In this document: positions 7,409-14,674 of the stretch, one piece after another
How the letters are laid out: each line of letters begins with the position of its first letter
How positions within the stretch are numbered: position 1 is the stretch's first letter
IMG/VR virus record: IMGVR_UViG_3300035182_002586
Coordinates: 491,585-528,957 of that record
Length of the DNA: 37,373 bases
Strand: one strand, 5' to 3'
Origin: a virus
The notes under the pieces: model-generated
What the model was told of the DNA's origin: nothing
Database searches by the model: none
Seen by the model: only the letters and a program-made list of their open reading frames with translations
Made by a program: the position numbers and the translations under genes

Positions 7409-7900
7409 TCATTCGACGACATGCTCACGACAGAGACACGTCTTCACCTCGACCCGCCGCCGCAACGCGAGATGGTACGGACACGGGACGTACCCGAAGT
7501 CTCCGTGCTTCTTCACTGCCTTCGCCACCAGAGCGCGGTACCACGTCCACGTCGATCCACGTAGCATCGTGTGCCACGGACCGATGAAGAACGCGATGCA
7601 GCACAAGGGCATTTCACTGTGAACCCCACAGCGGATGTCGCCGATCCGGTTCTCGATGAAGCCCAGCCAACGGTCCGCTCGACCGCCGAGCCGCGCCGTC
7701 ACCGGCTCCCACGAGAGATCCAGAGAGAACCCCCGGGGCCCGCTCCGCGTTGCACGGTACAGTTTGCTTTCTGCGTCGACGCCAAAACCGTCGACGCAGA
7801 CGACCGCGAACCCCTTCTGGCGAAGCATCGCCACCGCTTCCTCCAGAGTGTGCTTCTCCCGGAAGTGCGTGTGCAAGCCGATGTAGACAGGGTATCTCAC
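7409..7900 (-). CDS. Hypothetical protein, last gene of the operon after the array
   Basis: 163 residues starting at GTG 7900, which overlaps the previous TGA by the GTGA pattern. Longer in-frame readings run through the upstream gene and are rejected. It begins VRYPVYIGLHTHFREKHTLE and contains DRWLGFIENRIGDIRCGVHS. The C-terminus is a Cys/His-rich segment (YVPCPYHLALRRRVEVKTCL then CREH) that could bind metal. No family is recognised. Confidence 0.75.
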   Translation of the reverse strand: MRYPVYIGLHTHFREKHTLEEAVAMLRQKGFAVVCVDGFGVDAESKLYRATRSGPRGFSLDLSWEPVTARLGGRADRWLGFIENRIGDIRCGVHSEMPLCCIAFFIGPWHTMLRGSTWTWYRALVAKAVKKHGDFGYVPCPYHLALRRRVEVKTCLCREHVVE

Positions 7901-8412
7901 GACTTCGGGACCTTCACGTCCAAGTCCTGAAGCGCGAACGCCAGGTCCGCCAGTCGACTGTCCTGACGGACATCGATCCCCCCGAGCTTGCGCGACACGT
8001 CCGCCAAGCCCCTGTCGTCCACGTCGAAGTCCCCGACCTCCGACAGGTCCGAGACCCACGCCTCCGGATGACCGATCGCCTGGAGCACCCGGTCCATGTA
8101 GGGAGCGAGACCCGCCACGTCCCGCTGAGGAGCTGCCTCGATCCTCAGCTTCCCCTCGTACGCCGCACGCCGAAGACGATCGCCGTCGTTCTCGTGCTCC
8201 GGCGCATGCGTGAAGTGGTCCCGGAAGTATACCTCCGGCAACACGCTGTACTTCGAGCGGTCCGCCAACGGATGCAGCAAGACCAACGGCTCTCCCGTCA
8301 TCTCATGCTCCGCCGTCAACAACACGTAGTACAGCGCCCCGTCCGCGCGCTTGTAGACCCCAGGGCTCGTCACGGCGCGTGCAACCGACAGTCGCGACGA
8401 CCGCACCAGCAC
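7897..8412 (-). CDS. DUF1653-like protein with C-terminal extension
   Basis: 171 residues. Residues about 16-68 (SPGVYKRADGALYYVLLTAE, HEMTGEPLVLLHPLADRSKY, then LPEVYFRDHF) match the layout of DUF1653, a small SH3-like family: GxYxHYKG, Y-V, H-ETGE-LVVY and a C-terminal PLEMF-like block. The remaining 100 residues are an acidic extension of unknown role. Start GTG 8412: an in-frame TAA lies 15 bp upstream and AAGG precedes it. It overlaps the next gene's start by four bases. Confidence 0.7.
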   Translation of the reverse strand: MLVRSSRLSVARAVTSPGVYKRADGALYYVLLTAEHEMTGEPLVLLHPLADRSKYSVLPEVYFRDHFTHAPEHENDGDRLRRAAYEGKLRIEAAPQRDVAGLAPYMDRVLQAIGHPEAWVSDLSEVGDFDVDDRGLADVSRKLGGIDVRQDSRLADLAFALQDLDVKVPKS

Positions 8413-8424
8413 CCGACCTGGACC

Positions 8425-8640
8425 TTACGGATCACCCGGACCCTCTTCCTTTTCATCGCGTGACCTCCTCTCCCACCGACGATCCGCCTCGACCGCCGAC
8501 CGGTCCCTCACCTTCCGAATGCCCCCGCGAAGACGAAGACACCCCCAAGGGTCACAGAGCGGACAGTACGGCTCCAACGGCCCCTGCGCGCGCTGCATGC
8601 GACGAGTAGCCTTCGACCCAGAACTCTTCTTCTGCTGCAT
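8425..8640 (-). CDS. Small basic protein with CxxC knuckle
   Basis: 71 residues from ATG 8640, chosen for GGAGGT six bases upstream. It begins MQQKKSSGSKATRRMQRAQG, then has EPYCPLCDPWGC and a highly charged C-terminus (RRWERRSRDEKEEGPGDP). The C-x2-C-x3-C could be a half zinc site. It probably binds nucleic acid or protein; unrecognised. Confidence 0.65.
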   Translation of the reverse strand: MQQKKSSGSKATRRMQRAQGPLEPYCPLCDPWGCLRLRGGIRKVRDRSAVEADRRWERRSRDEKEEGPGDP

Positions 8641-8685
8641 GGTTGTACCTCCGAACCTACGGAGGCACACCACCTCGACCTACAC

Positions 8686-9021
8686 TCACTTCTTCCCCCG
8701 GTTCGCCAGCATCTCGCCAAGCGTGGCCCCGAACGCCTTCGGCTTCGAGGGGGTGACACGAGCCACCGTCCGCAAGGCGCCACGTTGCACCGGAGTCCAC
8801 ACAGCCGGCTCCGGAGAAGCCATCCCCCGGACCGCACGCTGACGGAGAAGCTCCTCCTCCGCCTCGAAGATCGCACGGTCCATCGCCGCGTCCCGAGAGA
8901 GACCGCTCTTCTCCTCCAGCTCCAGGGCCCGAGCCGTCATCGCCTCGACGACCTTCGGAGACGACAAGACCCGGAACTCCTCGTCCGTCAGATCCCGCGT
9001 CGGCTTCGGAACCGGCTCCAT
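8686..9021 (-). CDS. Hypothetical protein
   Basis: 111 residues from ATG 9021, with GGAGG nine bases upstream. Mainly helical: TDEEFRVLSSPKVVEAMTAR, then SGLSRDAAMDRAIFEAEEEL, ending KAFGATLGEMLANRGKK. It starts one base after the previous gene's TGA. No family is recognised. Confidence 0.7.
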   Translation of the reverse strand: MEPVPKPTRDLTDEEFRVLSSPKVVEAMTARALELEEKSGLSRDAAMDRAIFEAEEELLRQRAVRGMASPEPAVWTPVQRGALRTVARVTPSKPKAFGATLGEMLANRGKK

Positions 9022-9022
9022 C

Positions 9023-9223
9023 TCACCCAACCTCCGCCCGGATGTCCCGGATCCCCACCCGCTTGCGCACACGCCGCGTCGCCCGCTTGATCGCCTTGCG
9101 GGCCTTGCGACGACACCGAACCTTTGATGCGCCGTAAGGGCCCGGTTTGCCACTCGGACCGTCCGGCCAGTTCGTCCGAGCCAACGCGTCCTTCAACGCC
9201 TCGACCTTGCGCTCGAACTTCAT
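9023..9223 (-). CDS. Small strongly basic protein
   Basis: 66 residues from ATG 9223, overlapping the upstream TGA (TGATG). A helix (MKFERKVEALKDALARTNWP) is followed by an Arg/Lys-rich tail (RCRRKARKAIKRATRRVRKR), strongly suggesting nucleic-acid binding. Function otherwise unknown. Confidence 0.7.
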   Translation of the reverse strand: MKFERKVEALKDALARTNWPDGPSGKPGPYGASKVRCRRKARKAIKRATRRVRKRVGIRDIRAEVG

Positions 9224-9600
9224 CACATGCCCTTGGCGTAGTCCTCGCAGCTCATGAACTCGCAACCGAGAAGCGTCCCGATCAGCTCCGCCAGAACCAC
9301 CGCGTCCGCCATCGACGAGTTGAGCTTACGCTCCACGTAGTTCGGCGCCAGGTAGCCACCGTCGCTCGGCACCACCATCGAAGGCGCACGGAACCCGTTC
9401 ACCCACGACACGAGAACCCCCGTCCCCTCCCGACCAAGACCACAGGCCGTGCACGCCTCCGGTCCGAGCCGCCCCAACTCCGTCAGGACCAGGACGTACC
9501 GCGTCCCGTTCCCCGGTTGGTACTCCACGAAGCGCGCCCCCTCGGCCTCGCTCTGCTTCGTGATCCCCTCCGCCACCGTCGCTTTGGTTCGCAGCTCCAT
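9223..9600 (-). CDS. Hypothetical protein, first gene after the CRISPR array
   Basis: 125 residues from ATG 9600. A class B box lies 8 bp upstream, between the array end and this start, so it can be transcribed apart from the array or by read-through of it. Visible elements: GNGTRYVLVLTELGRLGPEA, CTACGLG, and a helix SMADAVVLAELIGTLLGCEF. No known Cas or anti-CRISPR family is recognised. It begins a six-gene operon running to 7409. Confidence 0.75.
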   Translation of the reverse strand: MELRTKATVAEGITKQSEAEGARFVEYQPGNGTRYVLVLTELGRLGPEACTACGLGREGTGVLVSWVNGFRAPSMVVPSDGGYLAPNYVERKLNSSMADAVVLAELIGTLLGCEFMSCEDYAKGM

Positions 9601-9608
9601 ACCCTCAT

Positions 9609-9615
9609 CTACACC
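9609..9615 (-). promoter_or_regulatory. Class B box upstream of 9600
   Basis: GGTGTAG on the minus strand, 8 bp before the ATG and 19 bp beyond the last CRISPR repeat. Confidence 0.6.
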
Positions 9616-9634
9616 GGGGTCGGGTCATAACTAT

Positions 9635-10254
9635 GTCTCGGCGTACCGAGCAATCTGCGTGCGTTCCTAGTTGGCCTCGCCCCGTGAGAGGCCGGTGACC
9701 ACGACGCGTCTCGGCGTACCGAGCAATCTGCGTGCGTTCCTAGGGGTGAGCAGGAGGTTCGACATGCACGACGACGACGTGTCTCGGCGTACCGAGCAAT
9801 CTGCGTGCGTTCCTAGTCACCATCGTCGAGGGGACGGGGTTGGGCTTCACCGTGTCTCGGCGTACCGAGCAATCTGCGTGCGTTCCTAGTACTCGCCGAG
9901 GTCTTGAGGGTCTGCGTCGAGGGCTTGTCTCGGCGTACCGAGCAATCTGCGTGCGTTCCTAGCCCTCGGCCGTCGCACGCTTCGCCGTTCGTGTGTACCG
10001 TCTCGGCGTACCGAGCAATCTGCGTGCGTTCCTAGTTGCGACGTTCGAGGCCGACCAAGGCTCCGGTATCGTCTCGGCGTACCGAGCAATCTGCGTGCGT
10101 TCCTAGGCGCCTCGAAGCAGATCACGTGATCCCATGGGTCACTCGTGTCTCGGCGTACCGAGCAATCTGCGTGCGTTCCTAGCGAGAGGGCTCTCCCGAA
10201 CAGGAAGGACCTTCCTCAGTCTCGGCGTACCGAGCAATCTGCGTGCGTTCCTAG
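9635..10254 (-). CRISPR. CasPhi-type CRISPR array, 9 repeats and 8 spacers
   Basis: Nine identical 36-bp repeats start at 9635, 9708, 9781, 9854, 9927, 10000, 10071, 10147 and 10219. Spacers in the same order are 37, 37, 37, 37, 37, 35, 40 and 36 bp. Read on the minus strand, the repeat ends ATTGCTCGGTACGCCGAGAC: an ATTG, then a 5-bp stem (CTCGG / CCGAG) with a 4-nt loop, then AC. This 3' handle is the hallmark of CasPhi (Cas12j) crRNAs, whose spacer follows the GAGAC end. The crRNA sense is therefore minus, the same as the nuclease gene, and the array begins 7 bp after its stop codon. There is no room for a separate leader, so co-transcription with the nuclease, or a promoter inside its 3' end, is likely. 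I found no protospacer for any spacer within the window by eye. Confidence 0.97.
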
Positions 10255-10261
10255 GGACCGC

Positions 10262-12652
10262 CTAAATGCTGAGTGTGTCTGAGGGGTTGTACACCGGATT
10301 GCGAGAGGCGTCACCAGGAGACTTGTCCACCCCGTCGTCAGACGAGCCCTCCTGGACAGACGGCTCCGTTTTCTGCTTAGGTTTCAGAGGCTTGCGAGCC
10401 TTGCGAGCGGTCCCCGCCTTTTGAACGTCACCCGACCGCTCGCGAACCGGGGGCTTCGGCATGGCCTTACCGGTCAGAGCAACACGCTCAATGTTGTCCG
10501 TCGCGACCTCCAGGTCCGCGTGAAGCGTCGCCCCACACTGGAGGCAAACGAACTTCTCCCCATTGCGGTTACCCTTGTCACAGTGGCCGCACCGCGGGCA
10601 CGTCATGCTCGTCCGCTGCGGAGTGACTTCGATGACGTACGACCCACGGTGAAGGCCGAGGTCTGAGAACGCCTTGTGGAGCGCTTGGATGACCCAGCGA
10701 TTCTCTTTCTTCGCCGTGAAGAAAGCGTCCCAGCCCCGATCCCGCTTCCCCTTGCCGTGGAAGAAGCCGACGTTCAGGTCCTCGATGACGAACACCACAC
10801 GCTCGCACTGCGTGTACCTCTTCGCCTCACGCTCGATGAAATTGACGCACCGACGAGCCAGCTCCAACTTCTGCTTCGCCAGCTTCGCGAAGGTCGGGTG
10901 GGCCCGCTTGAGGTCGAGCACGGCCTTGTTCAGAGCATCGCGCGTGTCCTTCGTAAGCCGGGGCCGCACACCCTCCATGCGAGAGATGCGCAGGTCGCGG
11001 AACTTGAGGGTCTCGCCCTCCTTGTTCTTGAAGTAGACGAGAGACTCGTCACCCCCCTTGCGGAGCACCGCGTCCACGATGAACGTGCTGTGCCCGGTCA
11101 TCTCTCCCCACGGCACGTCCTGCGGACTGATCGAGTACTTTTCGCAGACGCGACGACGAGCGACTTCCACGCTCACGTCACACACACGGGTGATCTCCGC
11201 CTGCTGCTCGGGCGTCATCGTCTCGAACGCCTGCGCTCGAATGGCGTCCTCGAAGGCATCCATCCGCTTACGGTAGCTGGACAGCTCCCCAAGCAGCACG
11301 TCGGAGAGGAACATCCGGTGAACCGGCTCCGCAACCAGAGCGCCCTCCTGCGCCCGAACGCGGGAGACCTTCATCGAGGCCGGGTTCGTCTGCCCAAGGT
11401 CCACCGATACGAGAGCGATCTCTTCCTTGGCCACAAGGCTCTCCAGAAGGGCCCGTGACCTAAACGTCGGGACCGTCTTCCGTGAGTGCACGTCGACCTG
11501 ACCGAGTTTGTACGTGAAGGTGATGAGCCCGCGCTGAACGTCAAAGACAGGGTACTCCGTGAAGAGGCCCAAGAGCGAATTCAAGCTCAGGCCCTCTTCT
11601 GGAGTGAAGCCGCGACGGCGGGCATCACGGAGAAGCCCCCGCACATCGATGATGGCCCAGTCCTCGCCGATCGAGATGGAGACGAGCAAAGCGTCCTTCG
11701 CGCTCGCCTTCTTGAGCGCCTCGGGGTCGTACTTCGAGGTACGGCCCGGCTTCGGCTTGTGACACGCGTTCGAGTACCACTTGCGCTGACGGCGAGACCC
11801 CTCACGCAGCGGGAACTTGTTCCTCTCCGGATCCCGCTGCCACTCGGGCACGTAACCACGCTCACCCTTCGGGATGCTCAGCCTACCCTCCGGTAGACTC
11901 TCTACCAGAACCGCGTCAGGATCCCGCCGGTAGCCCGCGAAATCCACAGACATGCCAGAAAAGCCCTGAAGATCCGTACACACACGCGGGGCCACCCCCT
12001 GGTAGCCGTAGATCGAAGGGTTCACCCCCGGAGGCTGGAGCAGACGACCCTCATCGTCCGTCGCGGACTCCACCGTTACAGGAACTTCCGGGAGACCCTC
12101 CTCGACCCGACGCCGGTTCGCCCCCTCCTGACGCTTGAGGCTCTTCTTGTTCCGGTTCTCGACCTTCTTCAGAACGCCCTTGAAACGGTTCACCGTGTTC
12201 TGAAAGATCGTATTCAGACCTTGAACCTGACGGTACCCGTAGTTCTCCACCCCCGTCTTCGCGAACCACTCCGCGTGACTCGGCTTGGATGTCCCCGGCG
12301 AGAACACGTCCAACTCCGCCACCGTGAGCCCGTAGACGTACTTCTGAATGGCCTCGGAGGCGCGAACGATCGGCCACTCCGAGAACGGGCGGCTCTGCGC
12401 CACGATCGTGCCCTTGGCCGGAGGTTTGAAGTTCGGAGGGTAGTCGCTCACCTTGTTGCGAAGGTATTCGACGCACGCCTCCTCACCCTCATGCTTGAGC
12501 TTCTTCCCCGCAGTCTTCTGATGGTCCTTCCGGAAACGGCCAGCCGGGAAGTGGGTCTTGATCACGTCGGAAAGCTTGAGGGTCGCGCTAGGAGCTGCCG
12601 CACCGCATTCACAATTCGTGGGCGCTACATCTGAGAGCGTGGGTCCAGGCAT
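10262..12652 (-). CDS. cas12j: CRISPR-associated RNA-guided nuclease Cas12j (CasPhi)
   Basis: 796 residues, in the range of CasPhi (about 700-800). Known family biochemistry: one protein processes its own pre-crRNA and cuts double-stranded DNA with a single RuvC site next to a T-rich PAM. Seen here: the N-terminal lobe has FKPPAKGTIVAQSRPFSEWP and VQGLNTIF (residues 75-150). RuvC-I is VSVDLGQTNP with Asp418, RuvC-II is VFVIEDLNVGFFHGKGKRDR with Glu624, then FTAKKENRWVIQALHKAFSD. A zinc ribbon uses Cys685, Cys688, Cys703 and Cys706. RuvC-III is HADLEVATDNI with Asp713. Intervals between the three acids (206 and 89) agree with CasPhi-2 as I remember it. All catalytic residues are present, so it should be active. 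It has about 18 extra residues near the N-terminus (with CEC) and a low-complexity basic/acidic C-terminal tail (about 728-796). A class B box lies 10 bp upstream of the ATG. No Cas1, Cas2 or tracrRNA was found. Confidence 0.96.
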   Translation of the reverse strand: MPGPTLSDVAPTNCECGAAAPSATLKLSDVIKTHFPAGRFRKDHQKTAGKKLKHEGEEACVEYLRNKVSDYPPNFKPPAKGTIVAQSRPFSEWPIVRASEAIQKYVYGLTVAELDVFSPGTSKPSHAEWFAKTGVENYGYRQVQGLNTIFQNTVNRFKGVLKKVENRNKKSLKRQEGANRRRVEEGLPEVPVTVESATDDEGRLLQPPGVNPSIYGYQGVAPRVCTDLQGFSGMSVDFAGYRRDPDAVLVESLPEGRLSIPKGERGYVPEWQRDPERNKFPLREGSRRQRKWYSNACHKPKPGRTSKYDPEALKKASAKDALLVSISIGEDWAIIDVRGLLRDARRRGFTPEEGLSLNSLLGLFTEYPVFDVQRGLITFTYKLGQVDVHSRKTVPTFRSRALLESLVAKEEIALVSVDLGQTNPASMKVSRVRAQEGALVAEPVHRMFLSDVLLGELSSYRKRMDAFEDAIRAQAFETMTPEQQAEITRVCDVSVEVARRRVCEKYSISPQDVPWGEMTGHSTFIVDAVLRKGGDESLVYFKNKEGETLKFRDLRISRMEGVRPRLTKDTRDALNKAVLDLKRAHPTFAKLAKQKLELARRCVNFIEREAKRYTQCERVVFVIEDLNVGFFHGKGKRDRGWDAFFTAKKENRWVIQALHKAFSDLGLHRGSYVIEVTPQRTSMTCPRCGHCDKGNRNGEKFVCLQCGATLHADLEVATDNIERVALTGKAMPKPPVRERSGDVQKAGTARKARKPLKPKQKTEPSVQEGSSDDGVDKSPGDASRNPVYNPSDTLSI

Positions 12653-12662
12653 GGCGGCGCCC

Positions 12663-12669
12663 GTACACC
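12663..12669 (-). promoter_or_regulatory. Class B box upstream of cas12j
   Basis: GGTGTAC on the minus strand, 10 bp before the nuclease ATG. It gives the nuclease, and probably the array behind it, its own promoter. Confidence 0.6.
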
Positions 12670-12714
12670 AGATCGCTCGCCATCAGATCGACTCTCGGTA
12701 CGCACCCAACGCGC

Positions 12715-13293
12715 TCACAGCACGTGGTGGAAGCTGACCGTGATCTGAGCGATCTCTCGACGGTCGAGATGCGTCACGACCGGGGCGTTCATCCGAGCCC
12801 ATTCCCGACTCTCGTATATCTTCGCGATCTGCGCCAACTGGTCCTGACGCTCCCGGCTCGGCACCACACGGCGGATGTCGTCCCACTCCCCCCGGAAGAT
12901 ACGAACCGGGTCCAGACGGTAAGGCACCTCCTTGTGCCGATGGTCCATTCCCACCAGCCCGGCGCCTTCCGGGACCGGACGCAGGAGATGCCCTCCCCAC
13001 TCGCTCCCGTCCGCCTTGTACACGTGGATCTCCATCGGATGGTAGATGTCCGGGGTCCGGCTGATCTCCTCCACACCCTTCCAGAACCGCTCGACCAGAT
13101 CGTCCAGCTCCGGACACGGACCGTGCTCCCGCGGGTTCAGATAGTTGCCCGTCTGCCGCTCCGTGAACTTCACCGGCAAGACCAGGAACCCGAGCCCGTG
13201 CCGGACCCGCGCCCGCGGAACCTCCCGGGAAGTAGGGGCCGGAGCCGCAGGAAGAGCCGCCAGAGCCTTCAAGAACGATCGACGCTCAGTCAT
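12715..13293 (-). CDS. Hypothetical protein with Tat-type N-terminus
   Basis: 192 residues from ATG 13293. The N-terminus MTERRSFLKALAALPAAPAP fits a twin-arginine export signal (RR-x-F-L-K at residues 4-9, then a short Ala/Leu stretch and proline). The hydrophobic part is short, so export is not certain. The body has strands GLGFLVLPVKFTERQTGNYL, then PELDDLVERFWKGVEEISRT, MEIHVYKADGSEWGGHLL, and ends IAQITVSFHHVL. No family is recognised. It lies directly upstream of cas12j in the same direction, 62 bp away. Confidence 0.75.
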   Translation of the reverse strand: MTERRSFLKALAALPAAPAPTSREVPRARVRHGLGFLVLPVKFTERQTGNYLNPREHGPCPELDDLVERFWKGVEEISRTPDIYHPMEIHVYKADGSEWGGHLLRPVPEGAGLVGMDHRHKEVPYRLDPVRIFRGEWDDIRRVVPSRERQDQLAQIAKIYESREWARMNAPVVTHLDRREIAQITVSFHHVL

Positions 13294-13473
13294 GACCCTG
13301 TTCTACGCCAGAGCACTGGAGCGAGAAGCTAGGAACCGGGGCCATTTCCTGCGCTGCGGCCAAAATTAGGTATCCAACCGAAATTCGGACCCGGGGGCTA
13401 GGGGCCGGACTCTTCGATCAGGGGGGTGGGGGGTCAACCAGGGGCCTGAACCGGACCGGGATCGTGGGCTCTG

Positions 13474-14460
13474 CTAGGGGCTGAACACCTCGTCTCCCTC
13501 CATAGGCAACCCATCGAACATCCTCAGGAAAGGGTCGACAACCTCTACCACGGGAACAGGTTTGAGCGCTTCTGCTTGGATGTAGTCCAGAAGCTCGGGA
13601 TCAGGTCGGAACCACTCTCCGCGCAAACGCAGATGCTCGAACCTGAGATGCAGGTCTGCCTCGCTGTCCTTCGTGCCCAAGGTAGTCAGTAGGACCACCA
13701 CCCGATCCGGAAGGGCGGTCTTCAAGGCTCGGAGACGGTAAAGAGGGCGCTGTGTAAAGCCGATCTTGACAGGTCGATCTGGAGACCCTGCCTGAACGAA
13801 GTACACACGCTGGATGTTGTCACCCCAGGACCAGAAGCGATCCTCGTCCCGTCGCAGTGCAAGGATCTCTCGCACTTGTTCGACGTTGGGGCCCGTATAG
13901 AGGGGGTCGTAATCCTCGTCCACTTTGTGCTTCGCACGTCGGTGGTAGTCGAGGTCGTCCGGAAGCAAATCGCAGTCGGGGCAGCTACCTCGTTTGCGCA
14001 CACCCTCACGAAGTAGCTGCTTGCGTGCACCAGCAGCCGCACGGCCTCCGCCCAAAGACGATGCTCGAAAGCGCTGAACTATCGCGTGTGGGAACTCAGC
14101 CAAGTACTCCGCTGCGGACAGTCCGTGCTTCTCTTGAAGATGCTTCTCTAACTGGTCTCTGCGGAGACACCCGCACTTTAGACACACGGCCACGTCCAGA
14201 CCTACGACTAGGGCCTTGCCCGCTTTGAAGACCCGGTGCTCGGCCTGGAGGTGCGCTACGAGGCTGGAAACCGTCTCGAAGGTCTCGGCGCAGACCGGGC
14301 AAGTCGTCACTGCCTGCACAAGGGCCGGATGCTGCGGGTCTCGTTTTTCAGCACAATCTGAACAGATCGTACGAGCAGATCCGAAGAGGTCTTGGTCCCG
14401 ATGGCGGTGGCACCCAGGGCAGAACCGGCCGCTTACGGCACCCTTGTGTAGAGGTCTCAC
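13474..14460 (-). CDS. Zinc-finger protein with C-terminal GIY-YIG (T5orf172-type) domain
   Basis: 328 residues, start GTG 14460 with a class B-like GGTGTAT 11 bp upstream. Zinc sites in order: Cys14/17/33/36; then three C2H2 fingers at Cys54/57-His70/75, Cys93/96-His107/112 and Cys160/163-His173/178. The second finger with its tail (CLKCGCLRRDQLEKHLQEKH then GLSAAEYLAEFP) looks like a MucR/Ros-type bacterial zinc finger. Residues 219-290 (VYFVQAGSPDRPVKIGFTQR, then RLRALKTALPDRVVVLLT, EADLHLRFEHLRLRGEWFR) fit the T5orf172/MUG113 branch of the GIY-YIG superfamily. Inferred role: a sequence-directed DNA nuclease, perhaps homing-type or defensive. Confidence 0.85.
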   Translation of the reverse strand: MRPLHKGAVSGRFCPGCHRHRDQDLFGSARTICSDCAEKRDPQHPALVQAVTTCPVCAETFETVSSLVAHLQAEHRVFKAGKALVVGLDVAVCLKCGCLRRDQLEKHLQEKHGLSAAEYLAEFPHAIVQRFRASSLGGGRAAAGARKQLLREGVRKRGSCPDCDLLPDDLDYHRRAKHKVDEDYDPLYTGPNVEQVREILALRRDEDRFWSWGDNIQRVYFVQAGSPDRPVKIGFTQRPLYRLRALKTALPDRVVVLLTTLGTKDSEADLHLRFEHLRLRGEWFRPDPELLDYIQAEALKPVPVVEVVDPFLRMFDGLPMEGDEVFSP

Positions 14461-14471
14461 AGAGAGTGCCG

Positions 14472-14478
14472 ATACACC
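14472..14478 (-). promoter_or_regulatory. Class B-like box upstream of 14460
   Basis: GGTGTAT on the minus strand, 11 bp before the GTG start; the last base departs from the C/G consensus. Confidence 0.45.
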
Positions 14479-14496
14479 CTACTTAGGCGTTTTCAG

Positions 14497-14601
14497 TCAG
14501 AATTTTTGAGCCAACCGGCCCCGGAAACCCACGGTCCCTCGCAGGGCAGAGTCGATTGACCCCATTACCGTGTTACTGGAACTTCGCCGATCGTCCGCCA
14601 T
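14497..14601 (-). CDS. Possible 34-residue ORF in the gap
   Basis: ATG 14601 opens MADDRRSSSNTVMGSIDSAL and ends GRLAQKF. Codon bias is mediocre and no clear ribosome site is seen. The surrounding 214-bp gap (14461-14674) is AT-richer than its flanks and otherwise empty. Confidence 0.25.
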   Translation of the reverse strand: MADDRRSSSNTVMGSIDSALRGTVGFRGRLAQKF

Positions 14602-14674
14602 ATGTGGGTTCAATGTGCCCTTTTTGCAGATCGAGCAACCCAAAAGAGATAATGAGCGAGATCCGTGCCAACCC

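Noticed and set aside
9023-9600. Small genes after the array as Cas1, Cas2 or Cas4
   Set aside because: Lengths (66 and 125 residues) and sequence show none of the motifs of these families.
10262-12652. TnpB transposon nuclease instead of Cas12j
   Set aside because: The RuvC and zinc ribbon are shared with TnpB, but the length is about twice TnpB, an adjacent array has CasPhi-type repeats, and the N-terminal lobe matches CasPhi blocks.
12694-12703. CTCGGTACGC upstream of cas12j matches 10 bases of the CRISPR repeat stem
   Set aside because: Only 10 bases, no rest of the repeat; with many possible 10-mers in a GC-rich window a chance match is plausible.
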